From Polaromonas sp. (lineage in GTDB: Bacteria > Pseudomonadota > Gammaproteobacteria > Burkholderiales > Burkholderiaceae_C), in assembly GCF_029945685.1 (NCBI RefSeq), contig NZ_JAQSDA010000007.1:124001-188000 (forward strand): a stretch of 64,000 nucleotides of DNA, given 5' to 3'. Below the pieces are notes generated by a model. It searched no databases. It was given only the letters and a program-made list of their open reading frames with translations, and was not told the DNA's origin. Positions 1-7,205 of the stretch are shown one piece after another; the stretch's first letter is position 1; each line of letters starts with the position of its first letter. The position numbers were made by a program, and so were the translations under genes.

Positions 1-1
1 T

Positions 2-193
2 GAAAGCGATGTGGATTTGCTGGTGGAGTTCATTCCCGGTGAGGCCCCCAGCGGCTTTGCGCTGGTTGACATGCAGGACGAACTGTCGGCTGCGTTTGAC
101 GGACGGAAAATTGACCTGGCTTTTCCTTCCATTCTCCGCAATGCCTATCGGCGCATGGCCATTGAGCCGCAGTTGCGACCCGTTTTTGAATGA
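2..193 (+). CDS. Nucleotidyltransferase (MNT/MntA type), 5' end cut off by the window
   Basis: The visible part reads in frame from the first complete codon and opens with SDVDLLVEF, the D-x-D metal-binding strand of minimal nucleotidyltransferases. It ends with a stop after 63 residues. Such proteins transfer nucleotides and usually act as antitoxins to HEPN (HepT) toxins. The GSxxRG motif that normally precedes this strand lies outside the window. No HEPN gene follows within the next 300 bases, so the partner is upstream or absent. A second, complete MNT gene of the same kind lies at 6193-6501. Family assignment is good; pairing is unknown. Confidence 0.7.
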   Translation, partial: ESDVDLLVEFIPGEAPSGFALVDMQDELSAAFDGRKIDLAFPSILRNAYRRMAIEPQLRPVFE

Positions 194-288
194 CGATTGA
201 TCGCACGCCGGCACATCTGGCCGATAGGCCGCACCACGCAACGAGAGACCCGCTCGGGTGAGTTTCTCCGGTTCTATCGGTGAAAACA

Positions 289-325
289 CCATGAAAATCC
301 AACATGAAATGTTCGAATTTCATGG
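289..325 (+). other. AT-rich inverted repeat
   Basis: CCATGAAA (289-296) and TTTCATGG (318-325) are perfect 8-base arms. A smaller palindrome AACAT-GAA-ATGTT lies between them at 301-313, and a T-rich stretch follows. It could be a weak terminator or a scar; I see no gene between 194 and 337. Confidence 0.35.
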
Positions 326-337
326 TCTTTTGTTCCG

Positions 338-502
338 ATGAATACACGATTGAACGCAGTGACCCCCAGCATGCGTTTTGCCATGAACGACCTGAAGCTC
401 GATAGTTTGTATGTGGTGTACCCGGGGCTGCATCGCTACAGGCTGGCCGACGGCATCGAGGCCGTGCCGCTTTGGGCCATGCTGCCCGGCGACCTTGCAT
501 GA
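338..502 (+). pseudogene. C-terminal remnant of an AAA/DUF4143-type ATPase
   Basis: A 54-codon open frame carries a segment resembling the C-terminus of bacterial AAA ATPases with a DUF4143 tail: it includes LKLDSLYVVYPG and then a RYRLADGIEAVPL stretch before the stop. A complete protein of this family has several hundred residues, including a P-loop, and none of that is present upstream. It is best read as the last part of a deleted gene. It overlaps the first four bases of the exonuclease gene that follows. Assignment rests on pattern memory only. Confidence 0.5.
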
Positions 503-1110
503 CCCGCATCGCCGTCATCGACTTTGAAACCACCGGCCTGTCACCCGCCATGGGCGACCGCGCCACCGAGGTGGCCATCGTGTTGCTTGAAAACGGAAAC
601 GTGGTGGACCGCTTCCAGAGCCTGATGAATGCGGGGGTGCATATTCCCGCCTTCATCACCCGCCTGACCGGCATCAGCAACGCCATGGTGGCCGCTGCGC
701 CCGAAGCCGCCAGCGTCATGCGCGAGGCCAGCCGCTTTGTGGGCGACGCGCCCCTGGTGGCGCACAACGCGGCGTTTGACCGCAAGTTCTGGCAGGCCGA
801 GCTGGCGCGTGCCGGTGCGGCGGCGGCGCAGCCCTTTGCCTGCACCCTGCTGGTGGCGCGCCGGCTCTACCCGCAGGCCCCCAGCCACAAGCTCGGCGTG
901 CTGGTGGACTACCACCACCTGCCGCGCGCCGGACGTGCCCACCGGGCGCTGGCCGACGCGGAAATGGCCGCCTCGCTGCTGGGGCAGATCCAGTACGACC
1001 TGCGCACCCGCCACCGCGTGGGTCAGCCCGACCACGCCCTGCTGATGACCCTGCAGCGCTGCGCGAAACCCGCCGTTGCTGCCCTGATGGCGAAGTACGC
1101 CAGTGTCTGA
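499..1110 (+). CDS. DEDDh-family 3'-5' exonuclease (DnaQ-like)
   Basis: The 203-residue protein carries the three exonuclease motifs of the RNase T/DnaQ fold: DFETTG at residues 8-13 (D8 and E10 bind metal), an AHNAAFD motif near the middle, and HRALADAEM near the C-terminus with the H-x4-D pair of the DEDDh subfamily. It probably trims 3' ends of DNA or RNA in the cytoplasm. It is short and has no polymerase or helicase domain, so it is not DNA polymerase III epsilon itself. The ATG at 499 starts just before the conserved strand; an upstream TTG at 472 in the same frame would add nine atypical residues. Confidence 0.85.
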   Translation: MTRIAVIDFETTGLSPAMGDRATEVAIVLLENGNVVDRFQSLMNAGVHIPAFITRLTGISNAMVAAAPEAASVMREASRFVGDAPLVAHNAAFDRKFWQAELARAGAAAAQPFACTLLVARRLYPQAPSHKLGVLVDYHHLPRAGRAHRALADAEMAASLLGQIQYDLRTRHRVGQPDHALLMTLQRCAKPAVAALMAKYASV

Positions 1111-1121
1111 GCGACGCTGAA

Positions 1122-1170
1122 TCGCTATTAAAAGCGTAGCTGTTTGCGCCCGTCCATCAAGGGCCAGAGC
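1122..1170 (-). repeat. Family A intergenic repeat
   Basis: First of 16 copies in this window of a roughly 50-70-base element. In its forward orientation it ends in GCGCAAGCAGCTAT followed by a short A/T stretch and AATAGCA or similar; many copies begin about 40 bases earlier with a TCAAATCGGC-like and GCCCTTGTG-like segment. It lies between the exonuclease and DAHP synthase genes. I recall elements of this type from Comamonadaceae genomes. Confidence 0.7.
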
Positions 1171-1194
1171 CTTAAAACGCTCATAATCTGCGGC

Positions 1195-2298
1195 ATGAGC
1201 ACCCATACCCACTCCGCCACGCCGCTGTCCACCCACGACACCACCCGCATCGACGACACCCGCATAGGCGCGGTGCGCCCGCTGATCACGCCCGCCTTGC
1301 TGCAGGAGTGGCTGCCGGTGCCCGAAGCCAGCCTGAGCCTGGTGGAGCACAGCCGCGCGGCGATTTCGCGTGTGCTGCAGGGCGCCGATGACCGGCTGAT
1401 CGTGGTGGTCGGGCCCTGCTCCATCCACGACCATGACCAGGCCATGGACTATGCCCGCCAGCTGAAAGTGCAGGCCGATGCGCTGGCCGGCGAGCTGCTG
1501 GTGGTGATGCGTGTGTACTTCGAGAAGCCGCGCACCACCGTGGGCTGGAAGGGCTACATCAACGACCCGCATATGGACGGCAGCTTTGCCATCAACGAAG
1601 GGCTGGAAATGGCGCGGCGCCTGCTGCTCGACGTGCTGGCTCTGGGCCTGCCGGTGGGCACCGAGTTTCTGGACCTGCTGAGCCCGCAGTTCCTCAGCGA
1701 CCTGGTGAGCTGGGGCGCCATTGGCGCGCGTACCACCGAGAGCCCCAGCCACCGCCAGCTGGCCTCGGGCCTGAGCTGCCCGGTCGGCTTCAAGAACGGC
1801 ACCGACGGCGGCATCAAGGTTGCCACCGACGCCATCCAGGCGGCGCAGGCGCAACACGCCTTCATGGGCATGACCAAGATGGGCCAGGCCGCAATTTTTG
1901 AAACCCGCGGCAATAACGACTGCCACGTGATTTTGCGCGGCGGCAAACAACCCAACTATGCAAAAGCCGACGTGGACGCTGCCTGCGCACTGCTGAAGGG
2001 CGCCGGCCTGCGCGAGCAGGTGATGATCGACGTGTCGCACGCCAACAGCAGCAAGCAGCACCAGCGCCAGATCACCGTGGCGGCCGAGGTGGCCCAGCAG
2101 ATGGCGGCGGGTGACAAGCGCATCACCGGCCTCATGATCGAAAGCCACCTGCATGAAGGGCGGCAGGACATCGTGCCCGGCACGCCGTTGCGGCCTGGTG
2201 TGTCGGTGACAGATGCCTGTATCAGCATGGCGCAGACGGTGCCGGTGCTGGAGGAGTTGGCGCGGGCGGTGAGGGAGCGGCGTAAGGCCAAAACTTAA
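1195..2298 (+). CDS. aroG: 3-deoxy-7-phosphoheptulonate (DAHP) synthase, class I
   Basis: This 367-residue enzyme condenses phosphoenolpyruvate and erythrose 4-phosphate, the first step of the shikimate pathway to aromatic amino acids. Family signatures are plain: GPCSIHD at residues 73-79, VYFEKPRTTVGWKG, GFKNGTDG, and the late VSHANSSKQH and ESHLHEG segments. Length matches AroF/AroG/AroH enzymes, which are feedback-regulated by Phe, Tyr or Trp; which one acts here cannot be told. The ATG at 1195 is preceded by a CATAAT box only a few bases upstream and no clear ribosome binding site, so a very short leader is possible. Confidence 0.93.
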   Translation: MSTHTHSATPLSTHDTTRIDDTRIGAVRPLITPALLQEWLPVPEASLSLVEHSRAAISRVLQGADDRLIVVVGPCSIHDHDQAMDYARQLKVQADALAGELLVVMRVYFEKPRTTVGWKGYINDPHMDGSFAINEGLEMARRLLLDVLALGLPVGTEFLDLLSPQFLSDLVSWGAIGARTTESPSHRQLASGLSCPVGFKNGTDGGIKVATDAIQAAQAQHAFMGMTKMGQAAIFETRGNNDCHVILRGGKQPNYAKADVDAACALLKGAGLREQVMIDVSHANSSKQHQRQITVAAEVAQQMAAGDKRITGLMIESHLHEGRQDIVPGTPLRPGVSVTDACISMAQTVPVLEELARAVRERRKAKT

Positions 2299-2393
2299 CC
2301 GGTCCGACCGCGCTAATAGGGAGCGGAATCTGGTTTATAGAGGATGGGCATGGATGCCGCTTTTTCTTTCTAAGCGGTGATCTCGCTGGTATG

Positions 2394-2407
2394 CTGATCT
2401 CGATCAG
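2394..2407. promoter_or_regulatory. Perfect 6-base dyad upstream of the HNH gene
   Basis: CTGATC-TC-GATCAG spans 2394-2407, directly after an extended -10-like TGGTATGCT (2387-2395). The placement suits an operator for the two-gene module downstream. No regulator gene is present beside it. Confidence 0.35.
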
Positions 2408-2434
2408 TGTTAAATGACAAGTGCAGGAGTGCCG

Positions 2435-3427
2435 TTGCGTTTTTGGTGGGTTAATCAGAATCAGACTTACAAGCAAGAAGTGCTTGGGGGATATCTGTGG
2501 TCTCCCAAAACCAAAGCAAACGGCGCGCGCAATCCGTTCTACGAATTCATGCGTGAGGTTTCGCCGGGGGATATCATTTTTTCGTTCTGCGATGCAGAGA
2601 TCAAGGCAATAGGAATTGCACAATCCAACGCGTACGAGGCTCCTAAACCTTTGGAGTTTGGCAACATTGGAGCTTATTGGGACTTGGTGGGTTGGCGAGT
2701 GGAGGTCAACTTTTCCAAACTAACTACGCCGATAAAGCCAGCTACTCACATCACGCTAATAAGGCCATATTTAGCGGAGAAATATGCACCTCTACGGAGT
2801 AATGGTTATGGCCAGCAGAGCACCTATCTCACTCGGTTGTCTGATCCCCTCGGTCGTTTGTTAATTGACCTTGTAGGAACCGAGGCGCGCATGATTGTTC
2901 AAGGCGCGCGGGTAGAGGACTTCTCTTTATCAACCCCCAATATTGGACAGGTTATCTGGGAGGAACACCAACTTAACGCACTTCGCCGTGACGAACATCT
3001 TATGGAGACGGAAAAGCAGTCCATTGTTCTTGCGCGTCGAGGCCAAGGATTGTTTCGACAACGAGTTTCCTCCGTAGAGCGCGCTTGCAGGGTAACCAAA
3101 GTGTCCCAACCGGAATATTTGCGTGCCAGTCATAGCAAACCCTGGCGCGACTCTGACAACGAAGAGAGATTGAATGGCGAAAATGGTTTGCTGCTGACCC
3201 CCGATGTCGACTTACTGTTTGATCGAGGGTTTCTGAGTTTCAAAGATAACGGTGATGTACTTGTATCTCCTGTCGCGGACCGGGTTTCAATGGAGAAGAT
3301 GGGGCTGAGTACGGATCTCCTTCGTAATGTTGGTTCGTTTTCTGAGGGCCAAAAAGGATTTCTTCAGTTTCATAGGAAGAAGATTTTTTTGGAGGCAAGA
3401 GTGAGTAGAGACACGGAAAAAAGATGA
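2435..3427 (+). CDS. EVE/PUA-like domain fused to HNH endonuclease
   Basis: The N-terminal part (FWWVNQNQTYKQE, later YLWSPK and PGDIIFSF) resembles EVE/PUA-like domains that read modified bases. The C-terminal part is an HNH nuclease: ASHSKPW, NGENGLLLTPDVD and LFDRGFLSF give the His, Asn and Asp-type pattern of the HNH_2 group. EVE-HNH enzymes are known or proposed modification-dependent restriction endonucleases, so cleavage of phage DNA with modified cytosine is the likely role. AGGAG at 2425-2429 sits five bases before a TTG at 2435, giving MRFWWVNQ, as I remember relatives; an upstream ATG at 2414 has no such site. The stop overlaps the next gene by four bases. Base composition is clearly AT-richer than the neighbours, suggesting transfer. 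Confidence 0.75.
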   Translation: MRFWWVNQNQTYKQEVLGGYLWSPKTKANGARNPFYEFMREVSPGDIIFSFCDAEIKAIGIAQSNAYEAPKPLEFGNIGAYWDLVGWRVEVNFSKLTTPIKPATHITLIRPYLAEKYAPLRSNGYGQQSTYLTRLSDPLGRLLIDLVGTEARMIVQGARVEDFSLSTPNIGQVIWEEHQLNALRRDEHLMETEKQSIVLARRGQGLFRQRVSSVERACRVTKVSQPEYLRASHSKPWRDSDNEERLNGENGLLLTPDVDLLFDRGFLSFKDNGDVLVSPVADRVSMEKMGLSTDLLRNVGSFSEGQKGFLQFHRKKIFLEARVSRDTEKR

Positions 3428-4356
3428 TTCTGAAAGAACTAGATCCATTCTCGGGCTATGGCGTGCGAGAGGTAGCAGGACGTAAAGCCGAAGAGCAAAT
3501 GGCGTTCTATCTAAAACGATTTTTCGGCTCGAGTTCTGATGTTGATATTCTTAACTACCTGCGGATCGACCTGGCCGGCGAGGTAGCACAGATGGATCAT
3601 CTGGTTCTACATCCTTATGGCTTGTTGGTAGTGGAAAGCAAAAGCGTCTCCGATGGCGTTCAAATTTCTGACGATGGTCAATGGCTACGGTGGTTCAACA
3701 GAAAACCATCCGGGATGCCTTCTCCTATTACGCAAGCGAGGATGCAAGCGGCGTTGCTGAAGGAGTTGCTAGAGAAGACAGTGAAGCAAAAAGGCTTTTT
3801 TGATGACGTAAGACTGGACGTGTTGGTGGCTATTTCCGATGGAGGGACCATTCGATGGCCGGCGTCTGGCGCATTGCCCGAAGTTTGCAAAGCGGATCAA
3901 GTGCCAGATCGCATCAATCAACGCATTGATCAGTTCCGTCGCATTCGCCAAATACCGGATGTATTGACCGCCACGTACCGACGTACCATCGCGGATTTTC
4001 TATTAAAAGTTCACAAACCACTTGAGCGCTATTCCCAAGCCGTTCAGCCGGCGTTGAAGGTGGCTGAATCCGTAGCCGTTTATAACGAGGGTGCAAGTAC
4101 AACCATGGCAGTTAAGGCGGCCTCATCCCTCCCCGAGAAGGTTTGCAAGCACTGCGGGTCGTCGACGCTTGAGATTCGGTCAGGACAGTACGGATACTAC
4201 TTTTTCTGTGTCTGTGGAAAGAACACGGCAATAAAGTTTCCCTGTAGCGCATGCAAGGGAGAAGGGCGGATCAGGAAGCATGGAAATGAGTTCTTCGCCG
4301 AATGCAAGGACTGTAATGCTTCAACGCTGTATCACCTCAACAAGAAAACCGGATGA
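3424..4356 (+). CDS. NERD-domain nuclease-related protein with C-terminal zinc ribbons
   Basis: The 310-residue protein has an N-terminal NERD fold: QMDHLVLHPYG then VVESKS, giving the D58...E71-x-K73 pattern of this restriction-like nuclease family. A middle helical region is followed from about residue 239 by two cysteine clusters, C241/C244/C262/C264 and C274/C277/C294/C297, typical of zinc ribbons that hold nucleic acid. It overlaps the HNH gene by ATGA (3424-3427), so the two are translationally coupled and probably act together, one candidate split being recognition and cutting of foreign DNA. It shares the same low GC content. The function of such pairs is not established to my knowledge. 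Confidence 0.72.
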   Translation: MILKELDPFSGYGVREVAGRKAEEQMAFYLKRFFGSSSDVDILNYLRIDLAGEVAQMDHLVLHPYGLLVVESKSVSDGVQISDDGQWLRWFNRKPSGMPSPITQARMQAALLKELLEKTVKQKGFFDDVRLDVLVAISDGGTIRWPASGALPEVCKADQVPDRINQRIDQFRRIRQIPDVLTATYRRTIADFLLKVHKPLERYSQAVQPALKVAESVAVYNEGASTTMAVKAASSLPEKVCKHCGSSTLEIRSGQYGYYFFCVCGKNTAIKFPCSACKGEGRIRKHGNEFFAECKDCNASTLYHLNKKTG

Positions 4357-4478
4357 GTTGAGCGGGTGACTGAAGATCCTAGCAACGTAACTTTGTTTAC
4401 TAGCTTTGAGTGGCAATATTGCGTTTGCATTTCCGCATCGGTAAACTTTTCGCCCCATTTAACTTTCGAGGATCCATC

Positions 4479-4892
4479 ATGTCCGATCCCTCCGACCTCC
4501 CCTCCAGCGTCATCTCCCACCTCTCCATAGGCACCAACGACTACCCACGTGCCCGGGCGTTTTACGACGCGGTGCTGGGCACGCTGCAGATCAAGCAGGT
4601 GATGACGCATGGCGAGTCGGTGGCTTACGGACGGGCCTTTCCGGAGTTCTGGGTCGGGCGGCCGCTCGATGGCGGGCGGGCTGCGCCGGGCAATGGCACA
4701 CATATCAGCTTTCTGGCCAACTCGCCGGCGGAGGTGGATGCCTTTCATGTGCAGGCGCTGGCGCTGGGTGCAACCTGTGACGGGCCGCCCGGTTTGCGGC
4801 CGCATTACACGCCGACGTATTACGCGGCGTTTGTGCGCGACCTGGACGGCCACAAGATCGAGGCCATGTGTTTCACCGGGGCGGCGGGCTGA
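4479..4892 (+). CDS. VOC (glyoxalase/dioxygenase fold) family protein
   Basis: A 137-residue single-domain protein with the vicinal-oxygen-chelate pattern: ISHLSIGTNDYPRARAFYDAVLG at the N-terminus, and HKIEAMC near the C-terminus, where the last metal-ligand Glu usually lies. Members include glyoxalases, fosfomycin-resistance enzymes and many proteins of unknown substrate, so no substrate is offered. ATG 4479 follows a GAGG site. The GC content returns to the chromosomal level here, marking the right edge of the AT-rich insert. Confidence 0.8.
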   Translation: MSDPSDLPSSVISHLSIGTNDYPRARAFYDAVLGTLQIKQVMTHGESVAYGRAFPEFWVGRPLDGGRAAPGNGTHISFLANSPAEVDAFHVQALALGATCDGPPGLRPHYTPTYYAAFVRDLDGHKIEAMCFTGAAG

Positions 4893-4933
4893 AGCGCTGG
4901 CAGGGGTGTGGCGGGGCCTGCTGGCTGGTTTTA

Positions 4934-4996
4934 TGAATGAAATGGGCTGTTTGCGCTTATGGAGCTTGCGCAAGCAGCTATTAAATAAGTAGCAAA
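4934..4996 (+). repeat. Family A intergenic repeat
   Basis: Forward copy with an intact GCGCAAGCAGCTATTAAAT core, lying between the convergent VOC and response-regulator genes. Confidence 0.7.
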
Positions 4997-5081
4997 AGCG
5001 CGGCGGCTGCGAGGCGGGCCGCGGCCGCTTCGGCGCCTGCGGGCGAATGTGCAGGCGGCGCTGCCGGCCTGCCGGCGGGTG

Positions 5082-5477
5082 CTACCAGCGTGTTTCGCCC
5101 GCCACCCGTTCCACCTCGTCGATGGCGTAACGCGTGAACTCGTCGATCTCGGTGGCTTTGTCGAAGACGGCGTCGGCGCCTGCAGCCAGGCAGCGCTGGC
5201 GCATGGCCGGGGTGGCGTAGCCGGTCAGCACGACGATTTTTTGCCGCACCTCGCGGTTGCCGCAGCTCTTGATCACGTTCAGGCCGTTGCCCTGCAGCAG
5301 AAACAGGTCGACCACGGCCAGGTCCCAGTCGCTGGGGTGGTCGGCGAGCCATTGGCAGGCCTCGTCTTCGGTGCTGGCGCCGCCCACCACGCGGGCGCCC
5401 ACCAGCTCTTGCAGGGACTCGGCGAGGTTGTCACGGATGACGGGGCTGTCTTCGACCAGAAAAATTCGCAGGCGCAT
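5082..5477 (-). CDS. Single-domain response regulator (CheY-like receiver)
   Basis: The 131-residue protein is a receiver domain only. It has the acidic pair E9-D10, the phospho-acceptor D57 in AVVDLFLL, T85 in VVLTGYA and K107 in FDKATE. Without an output domain it must act by binding a partner, as CheY or Spo0F do. No histidine kinase gene is adjacent, so the cognate kinase is elsewhere. About 270 bases upstream hold no recognisable gene. Confidence 0.85.
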   Translation of the reverse strand: MRLRIFLVEDSPVIRDNLAESLQELVGARVVGGASTEDEACQWLADHPSDWDLAVVDLFLLQGNGLNVIKSCGNREVRQKIVVLTGYATPAMRQRCLAAGADAVFDKATEIDEFTRYAIDEVERVAGETRW

Positions 5478-5746
5478 CAGGGGACCGGTAGAAAAAGTAG
5501 CCGCCTGGGCAGCAGGCGGGCGGGGGGCAGAAAACTCTTTGAAGGAGTCTACACAAGGACGGGGCCTGCCCTGAAACCCTTGGTGGAGGCCGGGCTGGCT
5601 GCGGCTTTTTCAAGCGGGCTCTGTATGACATAAAGCAAAGCCACGCGCCATAAAAGGCGTAACTTGCTGCCATGGCCCAACCCGGCAGTATGGCCGGCGC
5701 GGGGACCCTTTTCCCTTTCATCCCCCTTCATTCCAAGGAGTGCACC

Positions 5747-5953
5747 ATGTCCAGCAGCAAGAACCAGAACCCGCGCGACAAGCAGCCCCCCCACACCGGC
5801 AAGGTGGAAAACGACGCCAACAAGATGGGCGAGCAGGACGCCACCCAGCTGAACCAGGGCAAACGCACGCCCGACAGCCGCAGCGACCGCGAGGCGCATG
5901 TGGGTGGCAGCAACCAGTCGCAGGCGCGGCGCGGGAAAACCACCGGGCACTGA
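5747..5953 (+). CDS. Small hydrophilic protein of unknown function
   Basis: A 68-residue protein rich in Asn, Gln, Lys, Arg, Asp and Gly with no hydrophobic core, so probably disordered. AAGGAG lies six bases before the ATG at 5747, a strong argument that it is translated; longer in-frame starts upstream lack a site. The composition recalls small stress or storage-phase proteins of Burkholderiales, but I do not recognise a family and offer no function. Confidence 0.55.
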   Translation: MSSSKNQNPRDKQPPHTGKVENDANKMGEQDATQLNQGKRTPDSRSDREAHVGGSNQSQARRGKTTGH

Positions 5954-5981
5954 GGCGGCCGGTTCAGGGGCTGGCGCTTCT

Positions 5982-6031
5982 CCGTTCGGGCTGAGCCTGT
6001 CGAAGCCCTTCGACAAGTTCAGGGCGAACGG
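5982..6031. repeat. Family B palindromic (REP-like) repeat
   Basis: A 50-base near-palindrome: CCGTTCGGGCTGAGCCTG at the left and its near complement TTCAGGGCGAACGG at the right, with the core GTCGAAGCCCTTCGAC between. Other copies lie at 14841-14902 and 43025-43101. It would form a strong hairpin in RNA. Confidence 0.75.
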
Positions 6032-6063
6032 TGGTGGGTTGCTGGTCATGGTTGATGCCGCAC

Positions 6064-6133
6064 CGATTTTTACAAGCGAAATCGGCCCCAGGCCCCTGAT
6101 GGGTATGCGCCAGCAGCTATGTTTGTCATAGCG
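6064..6133 (+). repeat. Family A intergenic repeat
   Basis: Forward copy, with CAGCAGCTATG and CATAGCG at its right end and AAATCGGCCCCAGGCCC at the left. It precedes mntA. Confidence 0.6.
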
Positions 6134-6192
6134 GGCTGATGGTGATTGCCTTGCTGGATCAATCGCACCCTCGCTGGTACCATTGCGCCACG

Positions 6193-6501
6193 ATGCATCC
6201 CCTCATCACGCAAAAGCGCGCGGACATTGCGCGCATCTGTCAGCGCCTGCACATCCAGCGGCTGGAAGTGTTTGGATCAGCCGCGCGCGGCACCGACTTC
6301 GATCCACTGCGCAGCGATGCCGATTTTCTGGTGGAATTTGCCCCCGGCGCCAAGCGCGGGCTTGATGGCTACTTTGCGCTCAAGTCGGAGTTGGAGCAGT
6401 TGCTCGGGCGCGGTGTTGACCTGGTGGAGCCGCGCAGCGTGCGCAACCCGTACGTGCTGGCAGGCATCAACAGCGCGCGTGAAGTGGTTTATGCAGCGTG
6501 A
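6193..6501 (+). CDS. mntA: MntA-type minimal nucleotidyltransferase antitoxin
   Basis: The 102-residue protein has the nucleotidyltransferase signature: VFGSAARG, then SDADFLVEF with the catalytic D-x-D, and a later VDLVEP strand with the third acidic residue. In characterised pairs MntA adenylylates the Tyr of the HepT toxin's RX4HXY motif and so silences it. ATG 6193 fits the usual family length; the longer frame from 6139 has an atypical extension. The gene overlaps the start of hepT (ATG 6491), the standard layout, but that toxin gene is interrupted, so this antitoxin appears orphaned. Confidence 0.82.
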   Translation: MHPLITQKRADIARICQRLHIQRLEVFGSAARGTDFDPLRSDADFLVEFAPGAKRGLDGYFALKSELEQLLGRGVDLVEPRSVRNPYVLAGINSAREVVYAA

Positions 6502-7001
6502 CCCGCGGGCCTGGCTTTGGGACGTGCCTTAGTGCAGTGCTGCACGCTATCTGGAACATAAAAGCGCGTCTTTTGGGCCATGGCTGTGTTGCAAATCCGC
6601 GCGATACCCAGGGTATCGCTGTGGTTTGCGCCTAGCCCTGACCCAAAATCCATCGCTTTTATTCGTTCCATCAAGCATGCAACACTGCACTGGCTGCCGC
6701 TGCCATCAAGCAGTTCACAGCCGGGCTGAACGCCGATAGCTACGCTCATACGCCGCTGGTTTATTCAGCGGTGGAGCGGAAGTTTGAAATCATCGGCGAG
6801 GCGCTGAACCAATTGGACAAGTCGCAAGCTGAACTGGCCGCCCGTATTCCCCACCTGCCGCAAATCGTGGCGTTCAGAAACCAGCTCATCCATGGTTATG
6901 CGCGGGTAGATCACGACACGGTTTGGGACGTCATTGAACACTCACTACCGGCGCTGCAAGCCGTGGTCAATGAGTTGCTGCAGGAGCTCGGTCAGGACTG
7001 A
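6491..7001 (+). pseudogene. hepT: hepT HEPN toxin gene interrupted by a MITE-like insertion
   Basis: The N-terminus is readable from ATG 6491 (MQRDPRAWLWDV) and hits a TAG at 6530-6532, at the left border of the 161-bp insertion. After the insertion the HEPN frame resumes near 6692 (AAAAIKQFTAG) and runs to 7001, including RNQLIHGY, the RX4HXY active-site motif. A GTG at 6771 could start a 76-residue fragment, but the first helix would be missing. HEPN toxins of this group are RNases; this one is probably inactive unless the element excises. Confidence 0.8.
6531..6691. mobile_element. 161-bp MITE-like element with long inverted repeats
   Basis: The left end AGTGCAGTGCTGCA and the complement of the right end AGTGCAGTGTTGCA match at 13 of 14 bases. 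Similarity continues inward with interruptions (TGGAAC, AAAAGCG, TTTTGGG, GGCT), so nearly the whole element is an imperfect palindrome. It has no transposase. I see no clear target duplication; a few bases of hepT also seem lost. The parent insertion sequence is not recognised. Confidence 0.7.
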
Positions 7002-7050
7002 TGTGGCCAGGGCCGGGGTGACGGGCGCTGTGATCCAGAGTGGTATTTGC

Positions 7051-7109
7051 ATGAAAATCGGCTTCTAGCCCTTTTTCCACCTGCGCTGACAGCTATGAAT
7101 TCAATAGCG
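7051..7109 (+). repeat. Family A intergenic repeat
   Basis: Forward copy with AAAATCGGCTTCTAGCCC at the left and GACAGCTATGAATTCAATAG at the right, between the hepT remnant and nnrU. Confidence 0.65.
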
Positions 7110-7205
7110 ACGCGGCGCCAGCCTGCGCAACCAATTCGGCCCGAATGGCATGGCGGTGCGCGCCGCGGGCGCTCATAATCGCTTCCATACTTTGAGGAGA
7201 TGGCG

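Noticed and set aside
541..2154. Long minus-strand frames opposite aroG, ubiB, parB, copA and others
   Set aside because: They are open because of high GC in the third codon position of the real genes; their translations are His/Gln/Arg/Ala-rich without recognisable domains.
2321..2372. Terminator after aroG
   Set aside because: AGCGG and CCGCTTTTTC could pair, but the stem is only five bases around a large loop; too weak to call.
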